A stretch of DNA of 46,951 bases from JBOIBN01 sp050739575 (GCA_050739575.1 JBOIBN010000011.1:1-46951); one strand, 5' to 3'; positions 22,981 to 32,927 are shown, numbered from the stretch's first letter. A program made the numbers and translations. The notes: generated by a model from the letters alone, not told the origin.

Positions 22981-25524
22981 TTAGGGGTGCAACGCGCAGA
23001 GCATGTACGCGCCCCCGGTGTCGCCCGCCTTTACTGCCCAGGTGTAGGTACCTGCCGGTGCTCGCCGATGGATCTCGTTGCCGGGGACCCGATAAGTCTT
23101 CCGCCCCTGCGCATTCTGAAATACCGCATAGAGCTGGAAGCCGGTTGGTCCCGTGAGGATCGCGTTCTCCGTGCCCGCTGGCGCACGGTAGATCGGCGAA
23201 TGCGCCCGTTTGCCGGCATCCAGATTGCCGTCGTACTCCGTGTAACCTTCCGGGCAGGCGCTGCCTGCGGTAATTGTGGTCGGCGCGCTCGCACTGAGCG
23301 CCGGCGTCGCCTTCGCGACGCTTGCGGTGTTGTCAATCGTGTCACCGACATTGCCGGCGGCCTTGAGAGTGACGTTGGCCGTCGCCGTGCCGGCATTGCC
23401 GCTGATCTGACCGAAATCACAGGTCACGATGCCGGCGGCTTCGTCGCAACTGCCCTGACTTGCCGTCGCCGAGACGAAGCTCGCCGCCGCCGGCACCGCG
23501 ATCGTCGCGCTCACGGCGGGCGAAGCGGCGCTGGCATCGTTGGTCGCAATCGTCTGGCTGACGTAGGTCTGACCCTGCCCCGCCGATTGCGGAGCGCTGA
23601 CCGCAAGTCCCAAGTCGGCCAGGTCGAAGAAATACGCCCAGCCCGGACCGCAGGCGAAATTAGTCGGATCATAAGGCGCGCACGGCGCCCCGACGAGCAG
23701 GGTCTTCCCCGACAGCGCAACTATGCCGAAGTGGTCGCTCTCCCCACCGTCGCTGGCCGTGATCTCGGCCGTTTGTGTCCAGGTTCCATTCTCCGCCTGA
23801 TCGAACTCATAGACCGCGCCCTGACCCGAGTTGCCGTTGATGGTGTCATAGTACGCGCCAATGAACGCGGTCGTGCCGGAAAGAACAACCGGCACACCAA
23901 AGCGATCGCCCAAGGCCGCGTCACTTGCCGTGAGTTTCTGTGTCTGCGTCCATGTCCCGTTCGTTTTGGTGAACATGTAGGCCGCGCCCTGCCACGTATT
24001 GCCATTCGGGGAGGCACCCTGCGCACCGATCAGGGCATTCGACCCGTCAAGGGCAACCGCTGCGCCGAAGGAATCGCCCGAAATGCCGTCGCTCGGCGTG
24101 AGCTCGGCCGTCTGGCTCCAGCTGCCGTTCGATTCTTCGAACACATAGGCCTTGCCCGGGCCGCATACAGTTCCGTTGGAAGGAGCGCACACCGCTCCGA
24201 CAAGAGCGCTGGCGCCGGACAGCGACAGCGACCAGCCGAATTCATCGTACGCATTCCCGTCGTTCGCAGTGAGCTTGGCCGTCTGCGTCCAGCTACCGTT
24301 CGATTCGCTGAACACATAGGCAGCACCCGCAAAGCTGTTGCCATTGACAGTGGCGAGCACCTCGCCGACGAGGGCGGTCGTGCCCAATATGGCGACCGTG
24401 CTGCCGAAGTCGTCATTCGCCGCGCCGTCGCTCGCCGTCAGTTTGGCCGTCTGTGTCCATGTACCATCCGATTCGGTGAACACGTACGCTGCGCCCTGGG
24501 ATGAATTACCGTTGACGGTGGCGCCGGGCGCCACGATGAGGGCCGTTGTGCCCGACAGCGCGAGCGTGTTGCCGAAGTTGTTGAATGCCGCACCGTCGCT
24601 CGCCGTAAGCTCGGCCGTCTGCGTCCAGATACCATTCGATTTGTTGAACACGTAGACTACGCCCTGAAACGGGTTGCCATTGACGGCGACGTCGGGCGCG
24701 CCGATGATCGCCGTCGTGTCCGAGATGGCGACACCGTTGCCGAACTCATCGTACGGTGCACCGTCACTCTCGGTCACCTTTTGCTCCTCCAGCCACACCA
24801 ATGGATCCACCGTGAGCGGATAGGCGGCGTGGGCATCGTTCACCGCAATCAGGATACGGTCACCCTTCGTTTTCAGGATTGCCGGAACCACCTTGCCATT
24901 GGCATCGGTCACGACAAGTTGACCGTAGCGCAGCTTGCCCCAGCCAAGCGCTCCGTCGCGGACACCCGCATCCTGCCGGCTTGTATCAAGCGCAAGCCTC
25001 AGTTCGCCGTGACCGGCGGGACGCCTGGCGATCGTGAAGCCCTGCTCGAAACCCACCGGCAGCACCCGCCACCATTCGGTAAGGCTGGCATGGGCATAGC
25101 TCACCCGATTACCCCTGATTTGGGGCGACGTCGCGTGAACCAAGCCGATGAGCCGGTCCCGCCCGTAGGCCACGAGGCGCAGGGCCAGCGGTGATCCGGC
25201 GCCCGTGAAATGCACGCCCCTGCTGTCGAAACATCCCTTGAGGCCGGATCTCGGAAGCACCGCGCACCCATCCTCGTGCAGCCGATAGGTCGCACCACCG
25301 TCTTTGGCAAGCGCTCGATAAAGTGCCGGGCGCAAAGCTGCCGGCAAGGCCTCGCCCGATTGAGGGTGAACGACCGCATGGTAGACACCTTGCCCGCTAG
25401 CAGCGGGTTCCACAGGCGGAGCGGATCCGGTTTGCGAGGCGACCGCCTCGAAAGGCGTCATAAAAAGTCCACAAACCGCAAGGGCCGAAACCCCGACAAC
25501 CAACTTGAAGACGTACCGATTCAT
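22981..25524 (-). CDS. Secreted FG-GAP seven-repeat protein with DUF11-like domain
   Basis: An 847-residue exported protein. Residues 1-30 are a signal peptide (MNRY...FEAVA). After a conserved front domain (to about 245), seven copies of a repeat of about 57 residues occupy roughly 250-625; each copy has a form of SDG-x4-DxFG-x-AVALSGTTALIGAP. Seven repeats suggest one complete seven-bladed beta-propeller. A DUF11-like Ig domain (about 640-745) follows, then a C-terminal domain bounded by cysteines (CPEGY to CALHP). FG-GAP proteins usually bind ligands or cell surfaces extracellularly; no enzyme motif is visible. AGGAG precedes the ATG. It is divergent from a winged-helix regulator. Confidence 0.85.
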   Translation of the reverse strand: MNRYVFKLVVGVSALAVCGLFMTPFEAVASQTGSAPPVEPAASGQGVYHAVVHPQSGEALPAALRPALYRALAKDGGATYRLHEDGCAVLPRSGLKGCFDSRGVHFTGAGSPLALRLVAYGRDRLIGLVHATSPQIRGNRVSYAHASLTEWWRVLPVGFEQGFTIARRPAGHGELRLALDTSRQDAGVRDGALGWGKLRYGQLVVTDANGKVVPAILKTKGDRILIAVNDAHAAYPLTVDPLVWLEEQKVTESDGAPYDEFGNGVAISDTTAIIGAPDVAVNGNPFQGVVYVFNKSNGIWTQTAELTASDGAAFNNFGNTLALSGTTALIVAPGATVNGNSSQGAAYVFTESDGTWTQTAKLTASDGAANDDFGSTVAILGTTALVGEVLATVNGNSFAGAAYVFSESNGSWTQTAKLTANDGNAYDEFGWSLSLSGASALVGAVCAPSNGTVCGPGKAYVFEESNGSWSQTAELTPSDGISGDSFGAAVALDGSNALIGAQGASPNGNTWQGAAYMFTKTNGTWTQTQKLTASDAALGDRFGVPVVLSGTTAFIGAYYDTINGNSGQGAVYEFDQAENGTWTQTAEITASDGGESDHFGIVALSGKTLLVGAPCAPYDPTNFACGPGWAYFFDLADLGLAVSAPQSAGQGQTYVSQTIATNDASAASPAVSATIAVPAAASFVSATASQGSCDEAAGIVTCDFGQISGNAGTATANVTLKAAGNVGDTIDNTASVAKATPALSASAPTTITAGSACPEGYTEYDGNLDAGKRAHSPIYRAPAGTENAILTGPTGFQLYAVFQNAQGRKTYRVPGNEIHRRAPAGTYTWAVKAGDTGGAYMLCALHP

Positions 25525-25652
25525 CGTTAACTCCTGAAATTGATCAAATTGAAACGTCAGCCACTAGGGCTTCCGGAAAAGGCAGGCTGTAACCGACCAA
25601 CCTCCCGCTGGGAAGTATGGCCGCCTGAGCGCAGCGTCGCTTGTGACTCGGC

Positions 25653-25691
25653 TATAATTTCCCTTGGATTTTTCTTGACTTTTTCTTGGAT
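25653..25691 (+). promoter_or_regulatory. Consensus -10 box and 11-bp direct repeats upstream of the regulator
   Basis: TATAAT lies at 25653-25658, with no clear -35. Directly after it is CTTGGATTTTT (25663-25673), CTTGACTTTTT (25674-25684) and CTTGGAT (25685-25691), i.e. three copies of CTTG spaced by exactly 11 bases, one helical turn. OmpR-type winged-helix domains bind such in-phase direct repeats. The position at the start of transcription fits autoregulation of the downstream regulator and possibly control of the divergent FG-GAP gene. Confidence 0.5.
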
Positions 25692-25714
25692 GCATCCGCT
25701 CGGGTTTTCTGACA

Positions 25715-27775
25715 TTGAAATCTGACTCGAACAAGCGGCTATTCCGGTTCGGTCCGTTCGAGCTCGACATAGCCGAGCGTCTGCTATCGGGGAACGGCAA
25801 AGCGGTAGCCTTGCGTGGAAAAGGTTTCGATCTTCTGCTGCTGCTACTGGAGTCCGCCGGCCATTTGAAATCCCGTACTGAACTGATTGAAAGACTGTGG
25901 CCTGACACCATTGTTGTCGAGAACAGCCTGAGCTGGTACGTCGCTGTCGTCCGCAAAGCGCTCGGCGATGAAGGGAAAGTCCCGCGCTACATCGAAACTG
26001 TCCGCAGTCATGGCTACCGTTTCATCGCACCGATCGAACGAGTGGGGCCCTCGCAACTACCCGCCGTCGCGGTCTTGCCCTTCGAAAGCATTTCGGCCGA
26101 TCCGGAAAACACCTACCTCACTGTCGGAATTCACGCAACGATTCTCTCCAAGCTGGCCGGAATCCGGGATCTGCGAGTGATCGCGCGCACCTCCACCGCA
26201 CAGTACCCTAGTCATCCCCTCAACCTGCACGAGGTGGCTGCCCAGTTAAGCGTCACCTCCGTTCTGGAAGGCAGTGTGCAGAAGGCGGGTAACCGGGTAC
26301 TGGTCAACATGCAGCTTATAGACATTGAATCGAACGATCATGTTTGGGCACAGACCTACACTCGTTCGCTCGATGATGTTTTTGAAGTAGAAAACGACAT
26401 TGCGACTCATGTGGCCGCAACCCTTCAGGCGAAACTGTTGCCAATCGAAGTCAGCCGCCTCGAGAATGTTCCGACACGTGATCCCCAAGCTTACTTGCTT
26501 TTCATAAAGGCGGAGCATTACGCCCGCCAGATTACCGTCAATAACAATACGAAGGATCCCGCCGATGCGATGACGCAAGCGATAGCATTTTACCGTCAAG
26601 CGATCGTCCGCGTCCCGAACTTCGCCCTCGCCTATGCCCGCCTGTCCTACCTTCAAAGCTATGCCTACTGGCACGAAGTCGTCATGACGCCTGACAGCCT
26701 AACAAGCGCCGAGCAGGCCGCCAGGCAGGGACTTATGCTGGAACCCGACTTGCCGGAAGCGCAACTGGCCATGGGCTACATTGAATATTACGTTCATCGC
26801 GACCATGAAGCTGCGCTCGAACGCTTCAAATACGTACACCGGCAAATTCCCAGCGATGCCGATGTCATCGGAGCAATGGCCTTTGTCTATTCCAGGCAAG
26901 GCAAATGGCAGGATTCGCTTACTGCCTTGGCACAAGCAACCGAATGCGATCCACGCAATCCGCGCTGGCCTTACGGTGCGGGCTTTACCTTAATGGTTCT
27001 GCGCCGCTACGCTGAAGCCGAACAACAATATGATATTGCTCTGGCGATAGAACCGAACAACTACGATGCAAGGGCCTTCAAAGCCATGGCATTCCTGTTC
27101 GCCGGGAAACCGATCCCACAGGTCCGTCAACTGCTGGCAGACGTTCCGCACAACGCCGTCCAAACCGATTTGATTGCCGCGCTTAAATTCGAGATGGCGC
27201 TGTTGGACGGCAAACCGGATGCGGCCCTGGCCGCAATTGACGAAACCGCGGACTGGGTCTCGGCTACGGATGCGGTTGGCCAGCAACCCACCGACATGTT
27301 GCGCGCTCGCGCCTGGGAGGCTCGGGGAAACGACGATCGCGCGCAACAAGCCTACAAACACGCGCGCAGCATGCTCAAGAATGCGTTGCGCGATCGGCCC
27401 GAAGACGCGAGCTTGTGGGCCTTTCTCGGCCTCACCGAAGCGGGGTATGGACAAAAACAAGAGGCAATTCGAGCGGGCCTCAAGGCCACCACACTGCTTC
27501 CAGTTGCGAAAGACGCGGTGTCCGGGCCGTCCTACCTGGTTACTCTTGCCAAAATTTATGCTTGCACGGGTCAAACGAATAAGGCGCTGAAACTGCTGCG
27601 TGAACTTCTCGATTTTCCTGCGGGAGGATTCATATCCGTGCCGATGCTCAGGCGCGATCCGGCTTGGGATCCGATCCGCAAAAACCCGGATTTCCAAGCG
27701 TTGCTGAACGAGTACGCGAACGCGAAATCGCTTTCCGAATTGGACGTTGCGGGTACCCTCCAGCCTGTCGAATAA
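25715..27775 (+). CDS. Winged-helix transcription regulator with TolB-like and TPR domains
   Basis: A 686-residue regulator. Residues about 10-105 are an OmpR/CadC-type winged helix (FRFGPFELD, WPDTIVVEN, SHGYRF). A TolB-like/FlgO-like domain follows from about 110 to 245 (PAVAVLPFESIS to VWAQTYTRSLDD). The rest (to 680) is made of TPR-like helices. There is no membrane helix between the winged helix and the sensor part, so unlike CadC it should be cytoplasmic. The likely start is TTG at 25715; the frame opens only 36 bases upstream and has no ATG before the domain. Divergent from the secreted FG-GAP protein. Confidence 0.88.
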   Translation: MKSDSNKRLFRFGPFELDIAERLLSGNGKAVALRGKGFDLLLLLLESAGHLKSRTELIERLWPDTIVVENSLSWYVAVVRKALGDEGKVPRYIETVRSHGYRFIAPIERVGPSQLPAVAVLPFESISADPENTYLTVGIHATILSKLAGIRDLRVIARTSTAQYPSHPLNLHEVAAQLSVTSVLEGSVQKAGNRVLVNMQLIDIESNDHVWAQTYTRSLDDVFEVENDIATHVAATLQAKLLPIEVSRLENVPTRDPQAYLLFIKAEHYARQITVNNNTKDPADAMTQAIAFYRQAIVRVPNFALAYARLSYLQSYAYWHEVVMTPDSLTSAEQAARQGLMLEPDLPEAQLAMGYIEYYVHRDHEAALERFKYVHRQIPSDADVIGAMAFVYSRQGKWQDSLTALAQATECDPRNPRWPYGAGFTLMVLRRYAEAEQQYDIALAIEPNNYDARAFKAMAFLFAGKPIPQVRQLLADVPHNAVQTDLIAALKFEMALLDGKPDAALAAIDETADWVSATDAVGQQPTDMLRARAWEARGNDDRAQQAYKHARSMLKNALRDRPEDASLWAFLGLTEAGYGQKQEAIRAGLKATTLLPVAKDAVSGPSYLVTLAKIYACTGQTNKALKLLRELLDFPAGGFISVPMLRRDPAWDPIRKNPDFQALLNEYANAKSLSELDVAGTLQPVE

Positions 27776-27801
27776 CATTCCCGCCACACCGGCCATGGTT
27801 A

Positions 27802-27855
27802 TAGGAGCGACTTTGCTCGCGATGTGCGACGCCTAAAATCGTAAGCAAATTTGCT
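27802..27855. repeat. REP-like hairpin and 12-bp palindrome between convergent genes
   Basis: TAGGAGCGACTTTGCTCGCGA (27802-27822, split here as TAGGAGCGAC plus TTTGCTCGCGA) resembles the REP-type sequences TAGGAGCGRCTTYRGTCGCGA seen in many gammaproteobacteria. Twenty-two bases on is a perfect palindrome AGCAAATTTGCT (27844-27855). Both lie between the 3' ends of the regulator and rpmG and may terminate both transcripts. Confidence 0.5.
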
Positions 27856-27953
27856 CTTGCTCAATGCAGCGCCGGACCGAGCAGGTTAAACGGGGATACG
27901 GTTCACTCCGACCTTCAAAGGGTCACAAACCGCGAGGGCTCTCTGCCTCCGCC

Positions 27954-28124
27954 CTACTTGATCTTGGCTTCCTTGTAGGACACGTGCTTGCGCACGACCG
28001 GATCGAACTTGCTGATTTCCATCTTCTCGGGCTGATTCCGCTTGTTCTTGGTGGTGGTGTAGAAATGCCCCGTACCGGCGCTGGAAACCAGCCGGATTTT
28101 CTCGCGTGCGGTACCTTTGGCCAT
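27954..28124 (-). CDS. rpmG: 50S ribosomal protein L33
   Basis: A 56-residue ribosomal protein, MAKGTAREKIRL to EAKIK. This is the zinc-free form: no CxxC pair is present. It starts 11 bases after the rpmB stop with a strong ribosome site, TAAGGAGC, and is translated with it. Standard for the family. Confidence 0.95.
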   Translation of the reverse strand: MAKGTAREKIRLVSSAGTGHFYTTTKNKRNQPEKMEISKFDPVVRKHVSYKEAKIK

Positions 28125-28135
28125 GATTCAGCTCC

Positions 28136-28372
28136 TTAAACCTTTTCGCCGCGAGCGCGCAATTCGGCGAGCACCGTCTCAATACCCTTTTTGTCGATGA
28201 TGCGCAGGCCGTGACCGGAAACCCGCAGGCGGATGAAGCGCTTTTCTGCGGGCACCCAGAATCGCCGAGACTGCAAATTGGGCAGGAACCGCCGCCGCGT
28301 CTTGTTGTTCGCGTGTGAGACGTTGTTGCCGCTGAGCGGCCGCTTGCCGGTTACTTGACAGACTCGGGCCAT
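28136..28372 (-). CDS. rpmB: 50S ribosomal protein L28
   Basis: A 78-residue ribosomal protein. MARVCQVTGKRP at the start, NNKTRRRFLPNLQ in the middle and IDKKGIETVLAELR near the end are typical of L28. It is the first gene of the rpmB-rpmG pair and has a promoter directly upstream. Confidence 0.97.
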   Translation of the reverse strand: MARVCQVTGKRPLSGNNVSHANNKTRRRFLPNLQSRRFWVPAEKRFIRLRVSGHGLRIIDKKGIETVLAELRARGEKV

Positions 28373-28410
28373 GACTGCTCTCTCGAATCGGGGACCAATT
28401 GCTGCTAATT

Positions 28411-28439
28411 AGTTTACCGGGCAATCGGCCGCAGGGCAA
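28411..28439 (-). promoter_or_regulatory. Putative sigma-70 promoter of rpmB-rpmG
   Basis: Read on the minus strand: TTGCCC (28439-28434), 17 bases, then TAAACT (28416-28411). The spacing is ideal and each hexamer matches consensus at 4 of 6 positions. It lies about 39 bases before the rpmB start and 4 bases before the neighbouring pfp stop, so it is inside a gap between two genes on the same strand. Confidence 0.5.
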
Positions 28440-28442
28440 GTT

Positions 28443-29702
28443 TCACGGTAACCCCGGCGGCAGCTTCTGGGCGACAAGCTCGCATTTGAGGGTCACGTAG
28501 CGGGGCAAGCCGTCGGCATAGGGCGGCCAAGCTTCGCCCGCGATCAGCGGGGCGAGATAGCGGCGGGCCGTAGCCGTAATGCCGTAGCCGTCGCGGCGGA
28601 TAAACCCGGCCGGCAATTTCTTCTCACGGTTTGCGATCTTGGCGAGCGGTGCCTTGCCGATACGCCAGCGGTAGGGATCGTCGGAGATCCGCTCGATCAC
28701 AGGCATCACGGCATTCTCGCCCGCCACGGCAAACTCCACCGCCGCCCGGCCCACCGCAATCGCCTGCTCGAGATCAGTGCGGGAGGCAATGTGCCGGGCC
28801 GAGCGCTGGAGGTAATCCGCCACCGCCCAGTGGTACTTGTGGCCGAGCCGATCCTTGACGAGTCCGGCAAGATGCGGCGCGAGGCCGCCGAGCTGGGCGT
28901 GGCCAAAGGCATCATGGGTGCCGCCCTCGGAAAGAAAGCGTCCATCCGCGCCGCGCACGCCTTCGGAGGCGACCACGACGCAATAGCCGTATTTGCGCAC
29001 ACAATCATCCACCCGCCCGAGAAAGTCCGCCTCGTCGAAGACGCGCTCCGGAAAGAGGATGAGATGCGGGGCCTGAGCAACTCCTGATCCCGCCAGCCCT
29101 GCGGAAGCGGCAATCCAGCCGGCGTGTCGGCCCATCACTTCGAGAATGAAGACTTTGGTCGAGGTCTCAGCCATGGAGGCCACGTCGAGCGCCGCCTCGC
29201 GCGTGGACACCGCGACGTACTTCGCCACGGACCCGAAGCCGGGGCAGCAGTCGGTCACGGCGAGATCGTTGTCCACCGTCTTCGGGATGCCGATGCAGGC
29301 GACTGGATAACCCATCTTGCGGCCGAGTTGCGAGATTTTCCAAGCTGTATCGGCAGAATCGTTGCCGCCATTGTAGAAAAAGTAGCCGATGTCGTGCGCG
29401 CGGAAAACCGCGATCAGCCGCTCGTATTGCGCTTTGGACTCTTCCAGGCTTTTCAGCTTGTAGCGGCAGGAACCGAAGGCCCCGCCGGGCGTGTATTCGA
29501 GCGCCTTGATCGCGCTCCGGCTCTCGCGGCCGGTGTCGATCAACTCCTCGCGCAGAGCGCCAAGAATGCCGTTGCGCCCGGCGTATACCTTGCCGATGAC
29601 GTCGCGGTGCGCGCGTGCGGTCCCGATAACCGCTGAAGCGGTCGCGTTGATGACCGCCGTCACCCCTCCCGACTGGGCATAAAACGCGTTTCGTTTCGGC
29701 AT
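28443..29702 (-). CDS. pfp: Pyrophosphate-dependent 6-phosphofructokinase
   Basis: A 419-residue phosphofructokinase of the PPi-using type. The phosphate-donor loop is GGNDS at 112-116 rather than the ATP form GGDGS, so Asp115 fills the position that is Gly in ATP enzymes, and the catalytic stretch is PKTVDND (Lys141) in place of PGTIDND. These are the two positions that mark PPi dependence. MGRHAGW is the sugar-phosphate contact. The reaction is reversible, so the enzyme serves glycolysis and gluconeogenesis. Start is taken at MPKRNAFYAQ (29702) by family fit; ATGs at 29723 and 29732 are possible, none with a clear ribosome site. Divergent from adk. Confidence 0.9.
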   Translation of the reverse strand: MPKRNAFYAQSGGVTAVINATASAVIGTARAHRDVIGKVYAGRNGILGALREELIDTGRESRSAIKALEYTPGGAFGSCRYKLKSLEESKAQYERLIAVFRAHDIGYFFYNGGNDSADTAWKISQLGRKMGYPVACIGIPKTVDNDLAVTDCCPGFGSVAKYVAVSTREAALDVASMAETSTKVFILEVMGRHAGWIAASAGLAGSGVAQAPHLILFPERVFDEADFLGRVDDCVRKYGYCVVVASEGVRGADGRFLSEGGTHDAFGHAQLGGLAPHLAGLVKDRLGHKYHWAVADYLQRSARHIASRTDLEQAIAVGRAAVEFAVAGENAVMPVIERISDDPYRWRIGKAPLAKIANREKKLPAGFIRRDGYGITATARRYLAPLIAGEAWPPYADGLPRYVTLKCELVAQKLPPGLP

Positions 29703-29774
29703 GGCAGTGCTTTGGGTTCGCATTTTTTTCATTTTGCCACAGTCCCCCCGCCTCGTCGCCAGCGGCAGGCGGCA

Positions 29775-29803
29775 TTGACGCGACTCGCAAGGTGGGCTAC
29801 CTT
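29775..29803 (+). promoter_or_regulatory. Putative adk promoter
   Basis: TTGACG (29775-29780), 17 bases, TACCTT (29798-29803), about 49 bases ahead of the adk start. The -35 is close to consensus, the -10 weak. It lies in the 149-base gap between adk and the divergent pfp. Confidence 0.4.
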
Positions 29804-29851
29804 TGCCGCTCGCCGCGGCAAAGCGGTCCCGTCCATCGCGAGACATAGTGC

Positions 29852-30520
29852 ATGCGAATCGTACTTCTTGGCGCCCCCGGTTCCGGCAAAGGCACACAGG
29901 CCAAACGGCTCAGTGAACGCTACGGTATCCCGCAGGTTGCAACCGGCGATCTCTTGCGCGATGCGCTCGCCTCTGGTTCCGAACTGGGCCGCCGGGCCAG
30001 AGAAGCCATGGATGCCGGACAACTGGTTTCCGACGCGACCGTGCTCGCCATCATTCGCGAGCGTCTCGGTCGTGCGGATGCGCGCGGTGGCTTCATCCTC
30101 GATGGATTCCCGCGCAACATCGCCCAGGCCGAGGCCCTTGATGCGCTACTGCATGACCTGGCACAACCGCTCGATGCCGCGCTCACGCTCGAAATCGATC
30201 AGGACACACTGGTCCAGCGCCTGACGGGGCGCCTCAGTTGCCCCACCTGCGGGCGTGTCTACAACCTCTACACCAAGCCGCCGAAAATCGAGGGACAATG
30301 CGACGTGGACGGCAGCGAGCTGATGCACCGCAGCGACGATAACGAATCCACGATCGAGAACCGCCTACGCGTATTCGAGGCCCATACCCGCCCGGTCGCC
30401 GGTTACTACAAGGACCAGGGCAAGCTGATAAGCGTGGACGCCGAGGGCGAAATTGCCGCCGTTGCCAAACGGCTGAATCAGGCCGTCAGGCCGTTCGCAC
30501 GAAACTCGCGGCGGAAATAG
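29852..30520 (+). CDS. adk: Adenylate kinase
   Basis: A 222-residue enzyme that equilibrates ATP, ADP and AMP. The P-loop is GAPGSGKGT. The LID is the long form with a metal knuckle, CPTC and then CDVD (Cys-x2-Cys and Cys-x2-Asp), as in many Gram-positives and some Proteobacteria. DGFPRN and the Arg-rich nucleotide contacts are present. Start ATG at 29852 has no strong ribosome site. Divergent from the PPi-phosphofructokinase, so both control nucleotide/PPi energy balance. Confidence 0.97.
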   Translation: MRIVLLGAPGSGKGTQAKRLSERYGIPQVATGDLLRDALASGSELGRRAREAMDAGQLVSDATVLAIIRERLGRADARGGFILDGFPRNIAQAEALDALLHDLAQPLDAALTLEIDQDTLVQRLTGRLSCPTCGRVYNLYTKPPKIEGQCDVDGSELMHRSDDNESTIENRLRVFEAHTRPVAGYYKDQGKLISVDAEGEIAAVAKRLNQAVRPFARNSRRK

Positions 30521-30624
30521 TAGAAGTCATCGGCCCCGGGGAAATACTTCTCGTGCTTTGCACGAAGGGCGGTTCAGAGTCTCGCCCAGGGCTCGCAGTA
30601 AATGTACGCGCCGAAATGGCGCAC

Positions 30625-31830
30625 TCAGGCGCGTTGTGTCAGACGATAACGCGAGAGCCGGGCCGCAAACTCGGCGAGCCCCTCGATGCCGCTGGCCTCG
30701 GCCTCCTGGCACCAGGTTCGTAGCCGCACCAGCACACGCTCGTTGGAGGCTGCCCGCTCCTCCCAGATTGCCCGCAGCCGCTCGCGATACTGCCAGGCAG
30801 TAGCAAGCCCCGGGTAACATTCGATCAGCCGCTCGCGCTGATTCAACGTCTTGGAATCGAGCAGACTCGATTCGCTCAGCAGCAAGCGGCGCAGACGACG
30901 GAAATATCTGCCCCGCCGGCGCTCAGCAAGCTCCCGGTGCAGCATCGGCAGCAGCACCTCGCGGCGATAGGCACGCAGTACATGCATACGGTTGGTAACC
31001 ACCGCGCGCACCGCATCGAGGTCAATCAGCGCCGGGCGCGCGGCAAGACGCGGACGCGGGTAGACCCGACGCACGCGGGCCAGCCCAAACGTGCTTAGAA
31101 CACGAATGTAGAACCAGCCGATGTCGAATTCGAATCGGCGCACCGAAAACTTGGCCGAACTCGGGAAGGCGTGATGATTGTTGTGCAACTCCTCGCCACC
31201 GGCGAGGAAGGCGATCGGCAGGATGTTGTGCGAAGCATCTGGGACATCGAAGTTGCGGTAGCCACTGTGATGTCCCACACCATTAATGAGCGCCGAGGCG
31301 AGAACCGGCATGTTGAGCATCTGGAGCGCCCAGATGGCGACGCCGGGAGCGCCGAATAATATGATTTCCACGATAAGCAGCGTAACGACGCCGGCATGCG
31401 GGAAACGCGTGTACAGACGCTCCAGCCAATCGTCGGGCGTACCGTGACGGTAGGCTTCGATCGCCGCGGCATCCTTGGTCGCATCCTGATAGACCTTGGC
31501 GCCGTTCATGAGCATATGACTAAGGCCGAGCAGTTGCGGGCTGTGCGGATCGCCCTCGCGTTCGACGAAGGCATGGTGCTTGCGATGTACGGCCACCCAC
31601 TGATGGCAGATCATGGCCGTCGTCGCCCACACCCAGAAACGGAAGAAATGGCGTAGCGCCGGGTGCAGATCGAGCGCGCGATGGGCCTGATCGCGATGAT
31701 AATAGAGCGTGACTCCGATCACGGTCAGGTGTATGGTTCCCGCTGCAACCAGCAGGTATCCCCACCATGGCAGAGGAACCGTGCCGCGGGCGAAGAATTC
31801 GAGGAAAGTCGTCATAAAGCTATGCATCAT
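30625..31830 (-). CDS. Acyl-CoA/acyl-lipid desaturase (delta-9 type)
   Basis: A 401-residue membrane di-iron desaturase. Three histidine boxes are intact: His45-x4-His50 (HRDQAH), His82-x2-His-His86 (HRKHH), and His217-x2-His-His221 (HNNHH), with the extra GHHSGYRNF segment. Two pairs of hydrophobic stretches lie between the boxes. It inserts a double bond in saturated acyl chains to keep membranes fluid. A C-terminal extension of about 150 residues, Arg-rich and helical, exceeds the minimal family length. It is divergent from the Gld-like ABC operon. Confidence 0.93.
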   Translation of the reverse strand: MMHSFMTTFLEFFARGTVPLPWWGYLLVAAGTIHLTVIGVTLYYHRDQAHRALDLHPALRHFFRFWVWATTAMICHQWVAVHRKHHAFVEREGDPHSPQLLGLSHMLMNGAKVYQDATKDAAAIEAYRHGTPDDWLERLYTRFPHAGVVTLLIVEIILFGAPGVAIWALQMLNMPVLASALINGVGHHSGYRNFDVPDASHNILPIAFLAGGEELHNNHHAFPSSAKFSVRRFEFDIGWFYIRVLSTFGLARVRRVYPRPRLAARPALIDLDAVRAVVTNRMHVLRAYRREVLLPMLHRELAERRRGRYFRRLRRLLLSESSLLDSKTLNQRERLIECYPGLATAWQYRERLRAIWEERAASNERVLVRLRTWCQEAEASGIEGLAEFAARLSRYRLTQRA

Positions 31831-31979
31831 TGGTTCAGTTTAACGCAGCCGGGACCGCAGGGGGAATCCCGGCATCCGGCCGAGACGGCGAGTAAATGCC
31901 GGAAAGTCGCCGCCTATGCCGCCGCGAGGACTTTCCTGTCCGCCGCAAAAGCTTCCTCCCCCGCACGCGGCCTGCTCGC

Positions 31980-32923
<944 letters not shown>

Positions 32924-32927
<4 letters not shown>

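Noticed and set aside
22963..24504. 513-residue plus-strand frame opposite the FG-GAP gene
   Set aside because: Arg/Ala-rich, periodic only because the repeats it opposes are periodic; no start or ribosome site of note.
23700..24800. Repeated DNA resembling a tandem array
   Set aside because: The periodicity of about 170 bases is explained by seven FG-GAP protein repeats and the copies are diverged; there are no CRISPR-like identical repeats and spacers.
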